From NCBI GenBank assembly GCA_935421135.1, contig OW285194.1, forward strand, positions 1,758,501-1,822,500: 64,000 bases of DNA, in the 5' to 3' direction. Positions 48,604 through 59,260 of this stretch are shown here, in pieces (within the stretch, counting starts at the first letter, position 1; each line of letters opens with the position of its first letter). The position numbers were made by a program, and so were the translations under genes. Below the pieces are notes generated by a model. It was not told where the DNA came from. It worked only from the letters and a program-made list of their open reading frames with translations, and did no database searches. The DNA comes from Bugulina stolonifera. Its lineage: Eukaryota; Bryozoa; Gymnolaemata; Cheilostomatida; Bugulidae.

Positions 48604-51355
48604 GTGAGTATAAATATTAACCTTGTAGTGCATTCCAATCAACTGTCAACTTTTCCACACTACAATATTATTCATAATGGAAGTTGTCTACTCATGGTAT
48701 CATCTCAATAATGGAAACATAACTCCCTACTAGTTACAATTGAAACTACTGGAATTCTCACATGAAAATGAATATAAAAGCTCGTCAAAGTTTCAGAAAA
48801 CGTAACTGGAATTCTAGAACGCAATCTTGTCATTAATTTTTATTAAATAGTGTCTTGAATCTTGTCTCAAACTGGAAAATGTTGTTTTTTTCTACGTCTA
48901 TATCTCTCATTATTGAATTATCTGTGTTATCTGGTAGGAATACTTGATGCACATGTGTTGCTGGAAGCTTCCACATAGGAGGCAAAATAATGTTACCAAA
49001 GAAGTCTCTGAGATGCAGTGAGGGAAGAAGACTATGTGTGTGTATTGAGGGATTTCTACGGATGAATTCTAACCAATCTAGCCAATCATATCCTCCCTTA
49101 CTACTGCTTAGCTTGCATAATTAGGCAATATGTTATTCCTTTACTACTAACTGGTCGGTGTAGATGTGGAACTGACTACTGTTATGAAGATTAATATTTT
49201 GACCTGAAATAATTGGGGTTTGTCTTAATAATGTTGTTTAACGTTTTAGCTGTACTGTGCTTAAATAATAATTTATTGTATCTAAATAAAAATGCCTTTC
49301 AGCAAAACTCTGTTTCATTTTATTTCATAAATCTATGAAAAAACAAAAATTGCATTAGTCTTGGTTTGTTTCTTTTACCTAGTTTAACAATGATTACAGA
49401 CAAACTTTGAGAGATAACTACACTATACCATGATCACTAGTCAATTATTAGTGTACTTACCTTGTCAATTTTAATCAGCTTATTTTCTTCAGTTGTTGTG
49501 CAGTAAGCCATACAGTAAACTGTAAACTGTAGACCGTTGAGGTAAAACTCATCTGGAGTTCAAATTGCATTTGGTATGTCAAAGATGCAAGAGGGGTATG
49601 TAGCTATCCTAGGTGTAGAAACTTCACAGTAGTAGGATAACGTAGAATAGATTGTGTTGCTCTAGACTCTAGAGCCTAGCTAAGTATCATAAAAGGTATA
49701 ATAAAGGGTAGCACTGTAGTCTGTAATCTGCAGTCTGTAGTGGATAAGTGTGCTGACAGTAAGAATTTGTTCTGGTTATATAGTAACAGAACAAAGAATT
49801 AAAATAAGATAGTATGATTGGCTGGTCGTCCCTTAGGTGGAGTCAGTACCGGTAATAGTAATGACTATAAAACGTTATATAATATATAAAGGTGTACTAG
49901 TTAGTGTTACATAATAGTTGTATAATATGCATAATGGTTATATAATAGGAATAACAATATATCACTAGCTAATATAGGAATATGTGATGTACTATTATTC
50001 AGAGTCAGGCAAGTAAACTACACCACTTCAGTTGTAGGATGTGGCTACTTCCTGCAGTCGTTTGCCATGAGTACTACCCTCTGGTGCCGTTGGCTGGTTG
50101 GATACCACAATATAATTATTCTTATTCTATTGGGTTCTGGTTCTTGTCCGTGTAGGAAAATATATTTTTGAGATTCAAAACACAAGATATTTTGGGGTTA
50201 GTATTATCTGACTTACCCTTTTACTATTTCCTTGCTTCTTTATTTAATTGATATTTGGTTTCATGGTAGTAGCCTGGTAAGTAGTTTAAGTGGACTAGTC
50301 ATTAGGCCTACTAGTTGTTATGTTAAATTTAGTGTGCTTAAGGTGGCCAATTTGAAATAGCTATTATAATATAGATATAGTTTCTAGTTAATCTTGACTA
50401 GTGAGGAATGATGACTTGGAAGATTATAATATAAGACAATATAACCGAAAATGATGTAGTTTCCACCATTTTTCACAAGTCAAATCCATGACTTCTTGAA
50501 AATAGGCAATATGGCAATACTGTAATGAGTGAAAAATGATTGAAACTATACCATTTTTGGTTTGTTGGATAATTCGAATGGCTCTATACTAATGCATGGG
50601 CCAATGAGACCAGTTAAGTCTACCTTGAACATAGCAGGCTGACTATGCCTTTGAAAGTCGGTGTAGCTATAAAGGTGTCCAGGCGGTACTGCCTTAAAAG
50701 TGACAGCTCACCCGACGTGTGTGTGTGTGTACCATTCATTGTGTTTAGACCTACATGTACATGTATAATAGGCGTACTTGTAGATTGAGCTACACAAACC
50801 CTGCTTACAGCAGTGATTGTGCAGTCAAAGTCTGCTGCTAAGCTGGATGTGATAACCAGTGGCTCCTGTTATATGTACATGTAGGTCGGGGTGGGTGATG
50901 GCGTGCACCATATCCCACCCAGTCTGTGAATAGTGGTCATCCAGTGTCTACAGCTATGGCATAATAATTGTATTATAGGCGTGTTCAAAATTCTTAGCCA
51001 AAACCCGTATACATCGTACTAAGAGTAGAATATTGCATGTTACAAATTAGCACAATGTTTGGAAAGGGAGGCAACTTCCGGTAGATGGTGTGACTGAGAC
51101 AGTCCTGCCATAGCCCGTGGCCAGCGTGTTCTGTGTAAGGTTGGGAAATCGAGAGAACCTGGCAATATTGTTGGCTTATCAGTTATTACTAGAGTTGAAA
51201 CATAGTCGGCAGTGGTGGATCCAATGGTAGAATCTGTGCTATATACAGGTACATGATTGTAGTACTCTTTATTCTATGTTATAGTATGTAGTCACAAAGT
51301 CAGACAACTTTAGAGTGTACACGTGGAAAGTCCCAGAAGAGTGAAATTACGATAA
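48604..51355. other. Inter-unit spacer up to the retrotransposon, no gene recognised (A2)
   Basis: Near-identical to A1 12862-15613. Only scattered single-base differences. Nothing coding is supported. Confidence 0.6.
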
Positions 51356-51695
51356 CTATTGTGATGGTACGCCCAGTCGTATCTTACATCTGACACTCAT
51401 TATTGCGTGCATACATGTATATATCTGCTTGTACTTTACTCTTATATTGTTATATATGATTGTATGACTATTTCTAAGTCTTTTAATGCCTTTTATACCC
51501 ATGTACAGAGGCCCGACCTCTCAGAATCCATTGATATTCATTTTGTACATGAATTGGACCATTATAAGCAACTTTTGTAGAACCCGACCTATTTTGGGTC
51601 GGCCGTCGGGCTTCCGGCGGCCATCTTGTTGCGCAACTTCCGGACGACCACACGTCGTCTTTTCCCGACGTCATGTCGGCCGGAAGTCCTTATAC

Positions 51696-51704
51696 TATAT
51701 AAAG
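51696..51704 (+). promoter_or_regulatory. LTR TATA box
   Basis: tatataaag in the middle of the 5' LTR, with the same sequence at 56144-56152 in the 3' LTR. Transcription would start about 25-30 bp further on, near 51728, which sets the U3/R border (inference). Confidence 0.7.
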
Positions 51705-51748
51705 GGCACTGTTTTACTGTTCATTGTCTCAGTCTACGCTTGGCTTTC

Positions 51749-51754
51749 AATAAA
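51749..51754 (+). terminator. LTR poly(A) signal
   Basis: AATAAA in ctttcaataaagacac; copy at 56197-56202. Together with the TATA box it implies a short R region, roughly 51728 to 51770. Confidence 0.65.
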
Positions 51755-52023
51755 GACACATCTATACTTGATACAGGGACTTTCTCTTCCTTTTACTAGG
51801 TCATTCGCTTTGCGAACCGCCTACTAGGTTGAATTACTCTCTTTCACTGTATAGTCTGAAGGTCGGACTTGAGATCAGATGGGTCGTCTTTGGTAGTATT
51901 TGGGCTACTGAGACCGCTCGATCTTTCATGTAATGCGAAGTCCTATTACCACTCATAGGCACTTCATTTCTGGGTCGATAGTCGTCCAAGGACGACCGCA
52001 CCAAAACACAGAAACCATTACAT

Positions 52024-52043
52024 TGGTGGCAGCGGTGGGATTC
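52024..52043 (-). other. Primer-binding site, tRNA-Leu type
   Basis: tggtggcagcggtgggattc lies one base after the 5' LTR. It is the complement of a tRNA 3' end (CCA plus acceptor and T arm) of the leucine type found in animals. I recognise this from general knowledge of tRNA-Leu(AAG) ends; no local tRNA gene was available for comparison. Confidence 0.8.
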
Positions 52044-52356
52044 TAAGGTCGTACTCTTACGATACGAAGAGAAGGAAGGTGACCTCGGACTCGGGTGACC
52101 GACCGACCTCATTCTTCAATACTTCTACGGCGATTTAGGACTCGGACCCGGGAACCTTGGATACGAGAAGGTGACAAACGCTAAAGTGCACCCATAATTC
52201 TCGTGGTTCCGCTGGATGTAGCCCGACCTACGCCGGATCTTCAATCAAAGACCGACCTCGGATCCAGAACAGATTGACGGTACTCAGTACGACCATTAGG
52301 CCGACACGGCCTAACAAACCAAAGCAGTTTTACTCACTACCCGACACCCTACCGAC
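52044..52356 (+). other. Retrotransposon 5' leader
   Basis: 313 nt between the primer site and the ATG, GC-rich with repeated ccgacc/cggac motifs. Likely holds packaging or dimerisation structure (inference). No other ORF seen. Confidence 0.5.
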
Positions 52357-55300
52357 ATGGACCGAATAAGGAACCTGCTTCAGCAGGTAATGTACCAGGC
52401 CGAGCAGGACCTCAAAACACTCAGCTACAACGGACAAGAGGACGTCGAACTCTTCATAGAAGACTTCACCGCTATGGCAGAGCGTTGCAACTGGAATGAC
52501 AGAGCACGCCTCATACGGCTTAGAGCCGCCCTACACGGGCCCGCACAAGAATGCGGCCGACCCCGATCAGTCGAAGAGATATTTTCCCGACTGAGGGAAC
52601 AGTATGGACTATCTGCCAGAGAAGCCCGATGGAAGCTGTCCACCCTGGAACAGCCAGCCCACACGTCACTCAGAGACTATGCAGCTCTCATCCGCAGACT
52701 GATGGCAACAGCCTTTGAAGGAGCACCCCCTGCATCTTTGGAAGAGTGGGCTGTAGAGAAGTTCTGCCTCTCAGTCCACGACCGTGGCCTACACTGGTAC
52801 TACACATGGTTACAGCCCGACGATATGGAGGAAGCCCTGGAAACCGGAACGGCCTTCCAGAGTAACAAGGGTGGCAAGGCCAACCCTCCAAAGCCACAAG
52901 AGGAGCTTCCCGCCGACCTCCTACGGAAAGCCCTACATACCCTCCTACAGAAATGTCAAGGCACAGATGACGGGCCGACGGACACACTAGAACCCGTCCC
53001 AGTAGACGAACCCATTCCTACTGGAGCCCAGCAAGGAGAAGGTGGACCACCCCACATTGGTCGTCCACAAAGGCCGACGGATACATCAGAACCCGTCCCA
53101 GTAGATGAACCCATTCCTACTGAGGCCAAACCCAAGAAGAGTGGACCGAACCACAATGGCCGTCCACAAAGGCCGACGGATACACCAGAACCCGTCCCAG
53201 TAGAGGAACCCATTCCTACTGCGGCCAAACCCAAGAAGAGTGGACCGAACCACAATGGTCGTCCACTGAGGCCGACGGACACATCAGAACCCGTCCTAGT
53301 GGAAGAACCTATACCCACTAAGCCTAAAGTCAAGAGTAGCCACTCCAAACAGAAAACCCCACGGGTAACTAGCCCATCACACTCCAGGCCGACGGCGTCA
53401 CCTACACCCGTCACAGTGGATGAACCTAAACCCACTAGGCCAACACCAGGCAAGAAACGACCCCACTCAAAGCCGAACACATCCGAAGTGACCACAGATC
53501 ACCCCCCAAGGCTGAAAGGACGACTCATATGTCCCGCCCCGTCGGACCAAACCTCACAAGGTAAACCCGACCTATCCTCAACTCAGAAGGATCAACAGGA
53601 TCTGGCCACGTCCAGATCCGACACTAATCAGCAATTGATTCCCGCCCAAATTCAGTATGCCCCGACGGACGACTTATCGTGTGTAGAACTGCCAGACACT
53701 ACAGTCCAAGTCCGCGGCCTGAGGATCGACACGGAGCAAACCGTGCTGGACCAAACCAGAGAGCTACCTCTGAACCTCTCGAAGAATGTTCAAGTTTCAA
53801 CAGCCCGACCTGATCCAGAGGACGCGAAATGTCGCGTAGCCGAACCTCAAGACATAATCCCAACGACGGAGATACAGTCTATACTGCCAGCAGTTCAAGT
53901 ACACAAAGCAAAACGCTCTTGTACGGAATCTAGCATTGCCGAACAGTTTCAGCCGAAGATACAGATTGCCGAACTCTCGAAGTCCCCTAAAGCGGATAAG
54001 AAGCAATCGAAGGCAACTATTGCCGTGTTCCCGCGCTTATTTGACGAGTCGAACAAAGAAAGTGTGCCTGAGGCATTGCCTACAATTGAGCCAATTGCTC
54101 ATCCCTCGGCTAGTATAAATACGACAGCTCACAGACGAGTAGTCCTTTCTCGTCCAGCACTTCACCGAAGCACATGTATCCCTACATGTAGCAACTCCTG
54201 CACTCCTCGTGTCACTGGTGAAGTTAATAGCAGCACTCGTATCCTTTCTCATTCTCGTGCAGACGAGACGGCTACTCCTCCTAGTATGGATCACTCCAAT
54301 CAGCCTGTCTTCACGGCTGAAGGTAAGCAAATCTCAGTGTTACCAGTAAGGACCGAATCAGAATTAGAGGTACAATCAACACCTGTGAGACTGTCAGGCA
54401 TGAATTCTCTCTCCCTCCCCACTCGGCATAGACCAGTCGGGACAGAGGAGAATTCCCCTGAACATTCTCACAGGAAAGAGCATGAGTTAGAAGGCGGAGG
54501 TTACACATCAGATGAATTATGTGTTGTAGATGCATCTCCTCTACGGAAGACGCTCACGCCAGACGGCACGCCTCCACCCACTCCACCTCCTGTTACCTCT
54601 ACCCTGAAGTTAGCTACAATTAAGCTGCACAAACTCACTGACAAGCTGCCCATCGAGTCGTCCCAGCATTCCGGAGCCACTAAGCCATGGATTAGTACCT
54701 TCACTCAACAAGCCCGAGACGACTTGGCTAGAAGGAGTCAACCTAACCTCAAATGTGCAAAGTGTGGCTTCTCCGGCACCCTCAAGAGACTGAACATTCA
54801 CATTTGGCAGCACTTTGCCCGCTTCTACTGTCGCTGCGGACGCAGCTCAGTTAGCCGTGATGCTCTAGGCCATCACTTCAGTCGGAGATCCAGTATCTGT
54901 GGGAAACGTCTCTTCCTCACGGACGGGCCCAGCTATGGGGCCCTCATGGAATGGTGGGGCGTAAAGGATCCCCCACCATTTCTACCATGTCGTCCTACTA
55001 TGGACGGACAGTCGGGGACAAATAAACCAGTTTATTTGCCCAGCTCCTCCTCTACAAGGAAGCGACCTCCCAAGAGACGGCACAGCCCATCTCCAGAACA
55101 GACCCCCGACTCCGCACCTTCTGATGCTACCTCCTCCTCTTCCTCGTCGCCTACCACTCCTGCTGGACCTTCTCTCTGGCGACCTCCTGCTAGTACCTCC
55201 GCAGTAAGTGTCGGCCCCCCTGGCCGACGCGGACGTCTACCCTCTTGGAAGACAAGGCCTGCTCCACGGAAGAGTATGCCTGCTCCTCAGTCAGGCCCTC

Positions 55301-55794
55301 TCTACGAAGGCTCTCCACCCAAGGTCTCATGTGCAGCTTCTTGTACAGCTTCTCCGACTCTACTGATCGAGCCACTGCAGTCCAGGCCCACACTAGAGGT
55401 CTCACCGCACCGCTCTCCTTATACACCTGCCAGGGACCTACTCCGAGCCACTCCAGACTCTCCTGCCGTCCAGTCCCCACCTCCTGCATCTCCTGTACTA
55501 ACTCAGCCGAATGCCACACGTCCTGCATCTCCGGATCCGTCGTTCATGCAACAACTTGCTGAACTCAAGCCACGGATTCACTACCTTGCCAGCCGTCAAC
55601 AGGTGGGGGACACTCTACGCCAACATCTGGAACCTCTCTATGCTCGAGAAATAGCTCTTCGTGAACTAGCCAACCAGCATCTAAATCACCCCCGACAACT
55701 CCAGCTTGTACAAGCAGACTTGGATATAGTATCCAGAGAATCTACACTGTACCGTACCCTTCTTAACTTGACACTAGAGACACCCATGACCTAG
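52357..55794 (+). CDS. gag: Gag-like polyprotein, 1145 aa, with zinc finger
   Basis: Structural protein expected to coat element RNA in a cytoplasmic particle. Residues about 1-180 look like a Ty3/gypsy-type capsid domain (NGQEDVELFIEDFTAMAERC, then a leucine-rich helical stretch, then SVEEIFSRLREQYGL, and a final WLQPDDMEEAL). Residues about 207-375 hold five tandem repeats of about 33 aa, each with EPVPVDEPIPT or a variant, followed by basic KPKKSGPN-type linkers. The centre is long, Ser/Thr/Pro-rich and probably disordered. At 800-819 is a C2H2 finger (C-x2-C-x11-H-x3-H, CAKCGFSGTLKRLNIHIWQH). It is followed at 825-848 by a second finger-like motif (C-x-C...HH...C). The C-terminus (about 1065-1145) is helical. 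There is no CCHC knuckle, which is the usual Gag nucleic-acid binder. The start is the first ATG after the leader and the frame is unbroken. Confidence 0.9.
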   Translation: MDRIRNLLQQVMYQAEQDLKTLSYNGQEDVELFIEDFTAMAERCNWNDRARLIRLRAALHGPAQECGRPRSVEEIFSRLREQYGLSAREARWKLSTLEQPAHTSLRDYAALIRRLMATAFEGAPPASLEEWAVEKFCLSVHDRGLHWYYTWLQPDDMEEALETGTAFQSNKGGKANPPKPQEELPADLLRKALHTLLQKCQGTDDGPTDTLEPVPVDEPIPTGAQQGEGGPPHIGRPQRPTDTSEPVPVDEPIPTEAKPKKSGPNHNGRPQRPTDTPEPVPVEEPIPTAAKPKKSGPNHNGRPLRPTDTSEPVLVEEPIPTKPKVKSSHSKQKTPRVTSPSHSRPTASPTPVTVDEPKPTRPTPGKKRPHSKPNTSEVTTDHPPRLKGRLICPAPSDQTSQGKPDLSSTQKDQQDLATSRSDTNQQLIPAQIQYAPTDDLSCVELPDTTVQVRGLRIDTEQTVLDQTRELPLNLSKNVQVSTARPDPEDAKCRVAEPQDIIPTTEIQSILPAVQVHKAKRSCTESSIAEQFQPKIQIAELSKSPKADKKQSKATIAVFPRLFDESNKESVPEALPTIEPIAHPSASINTTAHRRVVLSRPALHRSTCIPTCSNSCTPRVTGEVNSSTRILSHSRADETATPPSMDHSNQPVFTAEGKQISVLPVRTESELEVQSTPVRLSGMNSLSLPTRHRPVGTEENSPEHSHRKEHELEGGGYTSDELCVVDASPLRKTLTPDGTPPPTPPPVTSTLKLATIKLHKLTDKLPIESSQHSGATKPWISTFTQQARDDLARRSQPNLKCAKCGFSGTLKRLNIHIWQHFARFYCRCGRSSVSRDALGHHFSRRSSICGKRLFLTDGPSYGALMEWWGVKDPPPFLPCRPTMDGQSGTNKPVYLPSSSSTRKRPPKRRHSPSPEQTPDSAPSDATSSSSSSPTTPAGPSLWRPPASTSAVSVGPPGRRGRLPSWKTRPAPRKSMPAPQSGPLYEGSPPKVSCAASCTASPTLLIEPLQSRPTLEVSPHRSPYTPARDLLRATPDSPAVQSPPPASPVLTQPNATRPASPDPSFMQQLAELKPRIHYLASRQQVGDTLRQHLEPLYAREIALRELANQHLNHPRQLQLVQADLDIVSRESTLYRTLLNLTLETPMT

Positions 55795-55807
55795 TGTGAG
55801 GGGGCTA
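55795..55807 (+). other. Polypurine tract region
   Basis: tgtgagggggcta between the gag stop and the 3' LTR. The purine run gaggggg (55798-55804) is the only candidate plus-strand primer and is short. Confidence 0.6.
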
Positions 55808-56470
55808 TGTGATGGTACGCCCAGTCGTATCTTACATCTGACACTCATTATTGCGTGCATACATGTATATATCTGCTTGTACTTTACTCTTATATTGTTA
55901 TATATGATTGTATGACTATTTCTAAGTCTTTTAATGCCTTTTATACCCATGTACAGAGGCCCGACCTCTCAGAATCCATTGATATTCATTTTGTACATGA
56001 ATTGGACCATTATAAGCAACTTTTGTAGAACCCGACCTATTTTGGGTCGGCCGTCGGGCTTCCGGCGGCCATCTTGTTGCGCAACTTCCGGACGACCACA
56101 CGTCGTCTTTTCCCGACGTCATGTCGGCCGGAAGTCCTTATACTATATAAAGGGCACTGTTTTACTGTTCATTGTCTCAGTCTACGCTTGGCTTTCAATA
56201 AAGACACATCTATACTTGATACAGGGACTTTCTCTTCCTTTTACTAGGTCATTCGCTTTGCGAACCGCCTACTAGGTTGAATTACTCTCTTTCACTGTAT
56301 AGTCTGAAGGTCGGACTTGAGATCAGATGGGTCGTCTTTGGTAGTATTTGGGCTACTGAGACCGCTCGATCTTTCATGTAATGCGAAGTCCTATTACCAC
56401 TCATAGGCACTTCATTTCTGGGTCGATAGTCGTCCAAGGACGACCGCACCAAAACACAGAAACCATTACA
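55808..56470 (+). repeat. 3' LTR
   Basis: 663 bp, matches the 5' LTR throughout by eye. It is followed by the second ctat target duplication and then by normal A-unit spacer (taataaagtcagttgg). Confidence 0.95.
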
Positions 56471-56474
56471 CTAT

Positions 56475-57977
56475 TAATAAAGTCAGTTGGAAAAATATTG
56501 AAAGGCCACAGAGCTGTTGTGAATCAGGTAGGGGTGACAGTATATTGTAACACATATACCCTAACGAAAGATAGTACATGTAGAATGAAAGATGGCTCAC
56601 TCAATGCTAATACCATATACGTCCAAATACGCCCAATTTGACTCGTTTTCCAACCATCTATCTGCTTGCTTTTTGGATAGCCCGTCACATACTAACACTT
56701 GTACAATAACAGGTCTCCCATTCATTCTGATGAATAGTGTTCATGAAACTAGCGTGTCAAATATACTTACAAGTTCTCTTTAGAGTTTTAAATGATTTGC
56801 TGACAACCAATTAGATCATCAGCTCAAAGTGTTTATATTATATGATTGGTTGACATGTTGACCACCTGACAAGCATCTTTTATGCCAAATCAAGTGTTTG
56901 TATTGATTGGGCAGATTTATTATCCAGGAGATGTTATGTTATGGTTGTATCCATATCTGAATGTTATACAGAACAGTTCTCTGCGATAAACATAAGTTTT
57001 TACATGGTCTATGTGTAGGATTTCATTACATGCACTGTACAGTGTACATGTAAATACAGATTCTATTTGTGTACTACTTATTGCCATGTATACCAACTAA
57101 TATATAATTATCATGATATGCATGTAATTATATTTTGTTACTTTTATACAGCTGATAGTAAACCATTATATAGAAGCTGAAGAGGAAGCTGGCGCCTGCA
57201 CAAGATGTGGATGAAACTTATTTTCCAGTCATTTCTTAGCATATCTACATGTATGTTGTTCTTTTTCTGGTAATTACCTTTTTCAGATATTGCCATTTTG
57301 TATGTACATGTATAGCAATTTCACATGAATTTAATATAATATAAGCATGAATAAACCATTGCTGAGGTTGTAATTTTAATATGTTGGCTAACACCTCTTG
57401 TAATATTGTTGTAGTGCAGTTCTTCCGATGTCTAGCTTGTAATATGGAGGTGTACCTGTTGATGGTAAGGAGGTTGACAGTATATGTATTAATATCTAAT
57501 ATAGCTTCACTTCTGTGGAGTTGTCTGCCCCTTTAATAGTAGCTACGGGATTGATTAACCTTTGACAGTACCTTCTCCTTGTTACTCGGAGCTACTGACA
57601 ACCTGTACTAGCTGCTAATTATTGTGTTTAAACTTAGAGAGCATTCATTAGATGAATTAATGTGATTACATTAGCTTGATTTTCCATCAGGAGGTTATTG
57701 TGTAATATAAACCATGAATGGAGAAAATGCTAATAGCTCTATTACTTGATGTTGATTCTAGACAATTCCCAAACCATCTAATTTGAATCAAAAGTGAATG
57801 TTCGATTTAGTAATAGACATGATTATTTTAGTTATTGTTGATTGGCCAAAGTATGTTAGTACCAGTAGCATCATAATATACAACATTGAACCCTGTTTTC
57901 ACTTGATGCACTTAAAAATTAGCATTCCTGAACATAAAACCACATCTCCTTTTACATTCTCTCTACTTCTGGTTTAG
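56475..57977. other. End of A2 spacer and start of unit B2, no clear gene
   Basis: Spacer resumes after the retrotransposon as in A1 15618-15955. Unit B2 starts at 56813 and matches B1 from 15956 with very few differences. No supported gene. Confidence 0.55.
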
Positions 57978-58655
57978 TAAGTGGCCATGGACAGTTGCTG
58001 GACATTCAAGAGATCTTGTCTTCCAGAGTTCTCACCAGTTGCCTGACTGTCCTTTGTAAATCTTCTTCAGCTTCCAGCAGAGAGCAATGTTCTGTGAAGC
58101 TTGTGGTGGTGAGACATCTGTGGTAATGACCAATGGATAAGATAGTTGATACAGCAACTGCTACAAGGTAAGAAAGATTGGTAGAAATATGGGCCTATAG
58201 GCTATGCGGTTATAGCAACAATAAGACTGTGTGATTATACAGATAAGCCTGTAGTTTTTTTTTACTGTCTCAGTTTTTTTGACCAACTGCGTTTGTTCTA
58301 CCACACAGTTGTGTTTACTCAGAGCTGGTTGCTCTGCAGTATAGAGTCAGACATTATTCTGAAGGTTGTACATGTAGGTTCAAATCCAGCCTAGCTCAAA
58401 CTGTGAGAAAACTATAGTGTGGTCAAGCTGCAAACTGAAATGTGTATATAATTATAATCACTTGGTATATTAGTACACAGCTGTATCTCAACACAATGAT
58501 ATATAATGATGAGCACTCTAGTGGTAGCATATCACCAGGCTATACTAAACTACCTCTCCTATTATTTTAGCTTCCTGTCCAAAAGTTCAAAGGCAGACAG
58601 AATAGCAATGATGCCTGTAGAGAATGAGCTACAGGAGATCAGGCAGTATATCTAG
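57978..58655 (+). pseudogene. Upstream-gene candidate exons (B2), broken
   Basis: Same as B1: the first frame 57978-58126 is open; the second from 58571 has the in-frame TAG at 58653-58655. Confidence 0.4.
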
Positions 58656-59260
58656 AACCCAACTCATTCTATTAATGCTGTAACCCACGGCTTGTTGAAC
58701 AGGACATTTATTAGATGGGTAGCAAAAAAGTGAAAAAGCAAGTAAAATGATCCAAACAGAAATCGTTGGTTGCTTCCAGGAATGTTCCGTATACATTGCT
58801 CCTGTGGTGTGTTACAATGTATGTGTCGTTCCTATATGAATAAGCAATCGTAGCATTGCTTACAGTCATGTTTTCTTAGGGTTGGTCAACCCCCCCCCCC
58901 CCATCCTGTTTAGATAGTGTGTGGTTCTAAATATTGTGCTTTATACTGAAAGTTGTCTACTCATGGTATTATTTCAATAATGGAAACATAACTTCTACTA
59001 CTCAGTCCTCAACATACAACGTGTGCAATATCATTCCGTATAAAGATTAAATGCCACTGGTGTTCAACACGTGTACCGTTCATTGAGATGCATAATAATA
59101 TAATGCATATAATATGAACTACAAATAGTTTACCGAGTGGCAATTGGTAACTACGGAAATTCTTACATTTAAAGATAAAGTACAATATGTGTCTAGGCAA
59201 AATATAATCGCTTAGTACATTTTAGTGTATATATTGTAAGTGTATGCTGGTTTGTTGAAG

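Larger units (their letters stand above)
51360..52022 (+). repeat. 5' LTR
   Basis: 663 bp, same length and apparently same sequence as 55808-56470. Contains a TATA box and a poly(A) signal only about 45 bp downstream of it. A cluster of small perfect hairpins with CCGAC/GTCGG or GTCGTC/GACGAC stems occupies 51584-51679, with another at 51981-51996. A 113-codon frame in the LTR (51486-51827) starts in both LTRs and is not taken as a gene. Confidence 0.95.
51360..56470 (+). mobile_element. Complete Gag-only LTR retrotransposon, 5111 bp
   Basis: Two direct 663-bp LTRs, a primer-binding site, one long ORF and a short purine tract. The 4-bp target duplication ctat lies at 51356-51359 and 56471-56474; A1 (cgataactattaataaag) and B1 show the unoccupied site. 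LTR ends are TGTGATGG and CCATTACA, nearly perfect 8-bp inverted ends. The element is clearly more GC-rich than its AT-rich surroundings, and its ORF uses GC-rich codons. There is no protease (D-T/S-G), reverse transcriptase (YxDD) or integrase anywhere in the 3.8-kb interior, so it must rely on enzymes from another element. This fits the TR-GAG class of non-autonomous elements (class known; assignment is inference). No LTR difference was seen, so insertion is very recent. Confidence 0.95.
37860..56812 (+). repeat. Tandem segmental duplication, unit A2
   Basis: Third copy; it is A1-like from about 39.3 kb on, with only a scatter of single-base and small indel differences. Its first 1.4 kb is more diverged from A1 than the rest. 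It lacks the A1 transposon and contains the LTR retrotransposon. Confidence 0.95.

Noticed and set aside
51486..51827. 113-codon frame in the 5' LTR (and its copy at 55934-56275)
   Set aside because: It overlaps the TATA box, the poly(A) signal and hairpins of the LTR and has no recognisable motif. Identity of the two copies follows from LTR identity.
52357..55794. Hidden protease, reverse transcriptase or integrase in the retrotransposon
   Set aside because: I looked for D-S/T-G, YxDD, HHCC and DDE-like spacing in the frame and in the shadows and found none. The ORF ends 13 bp before the 3' LTR, leaving no room.
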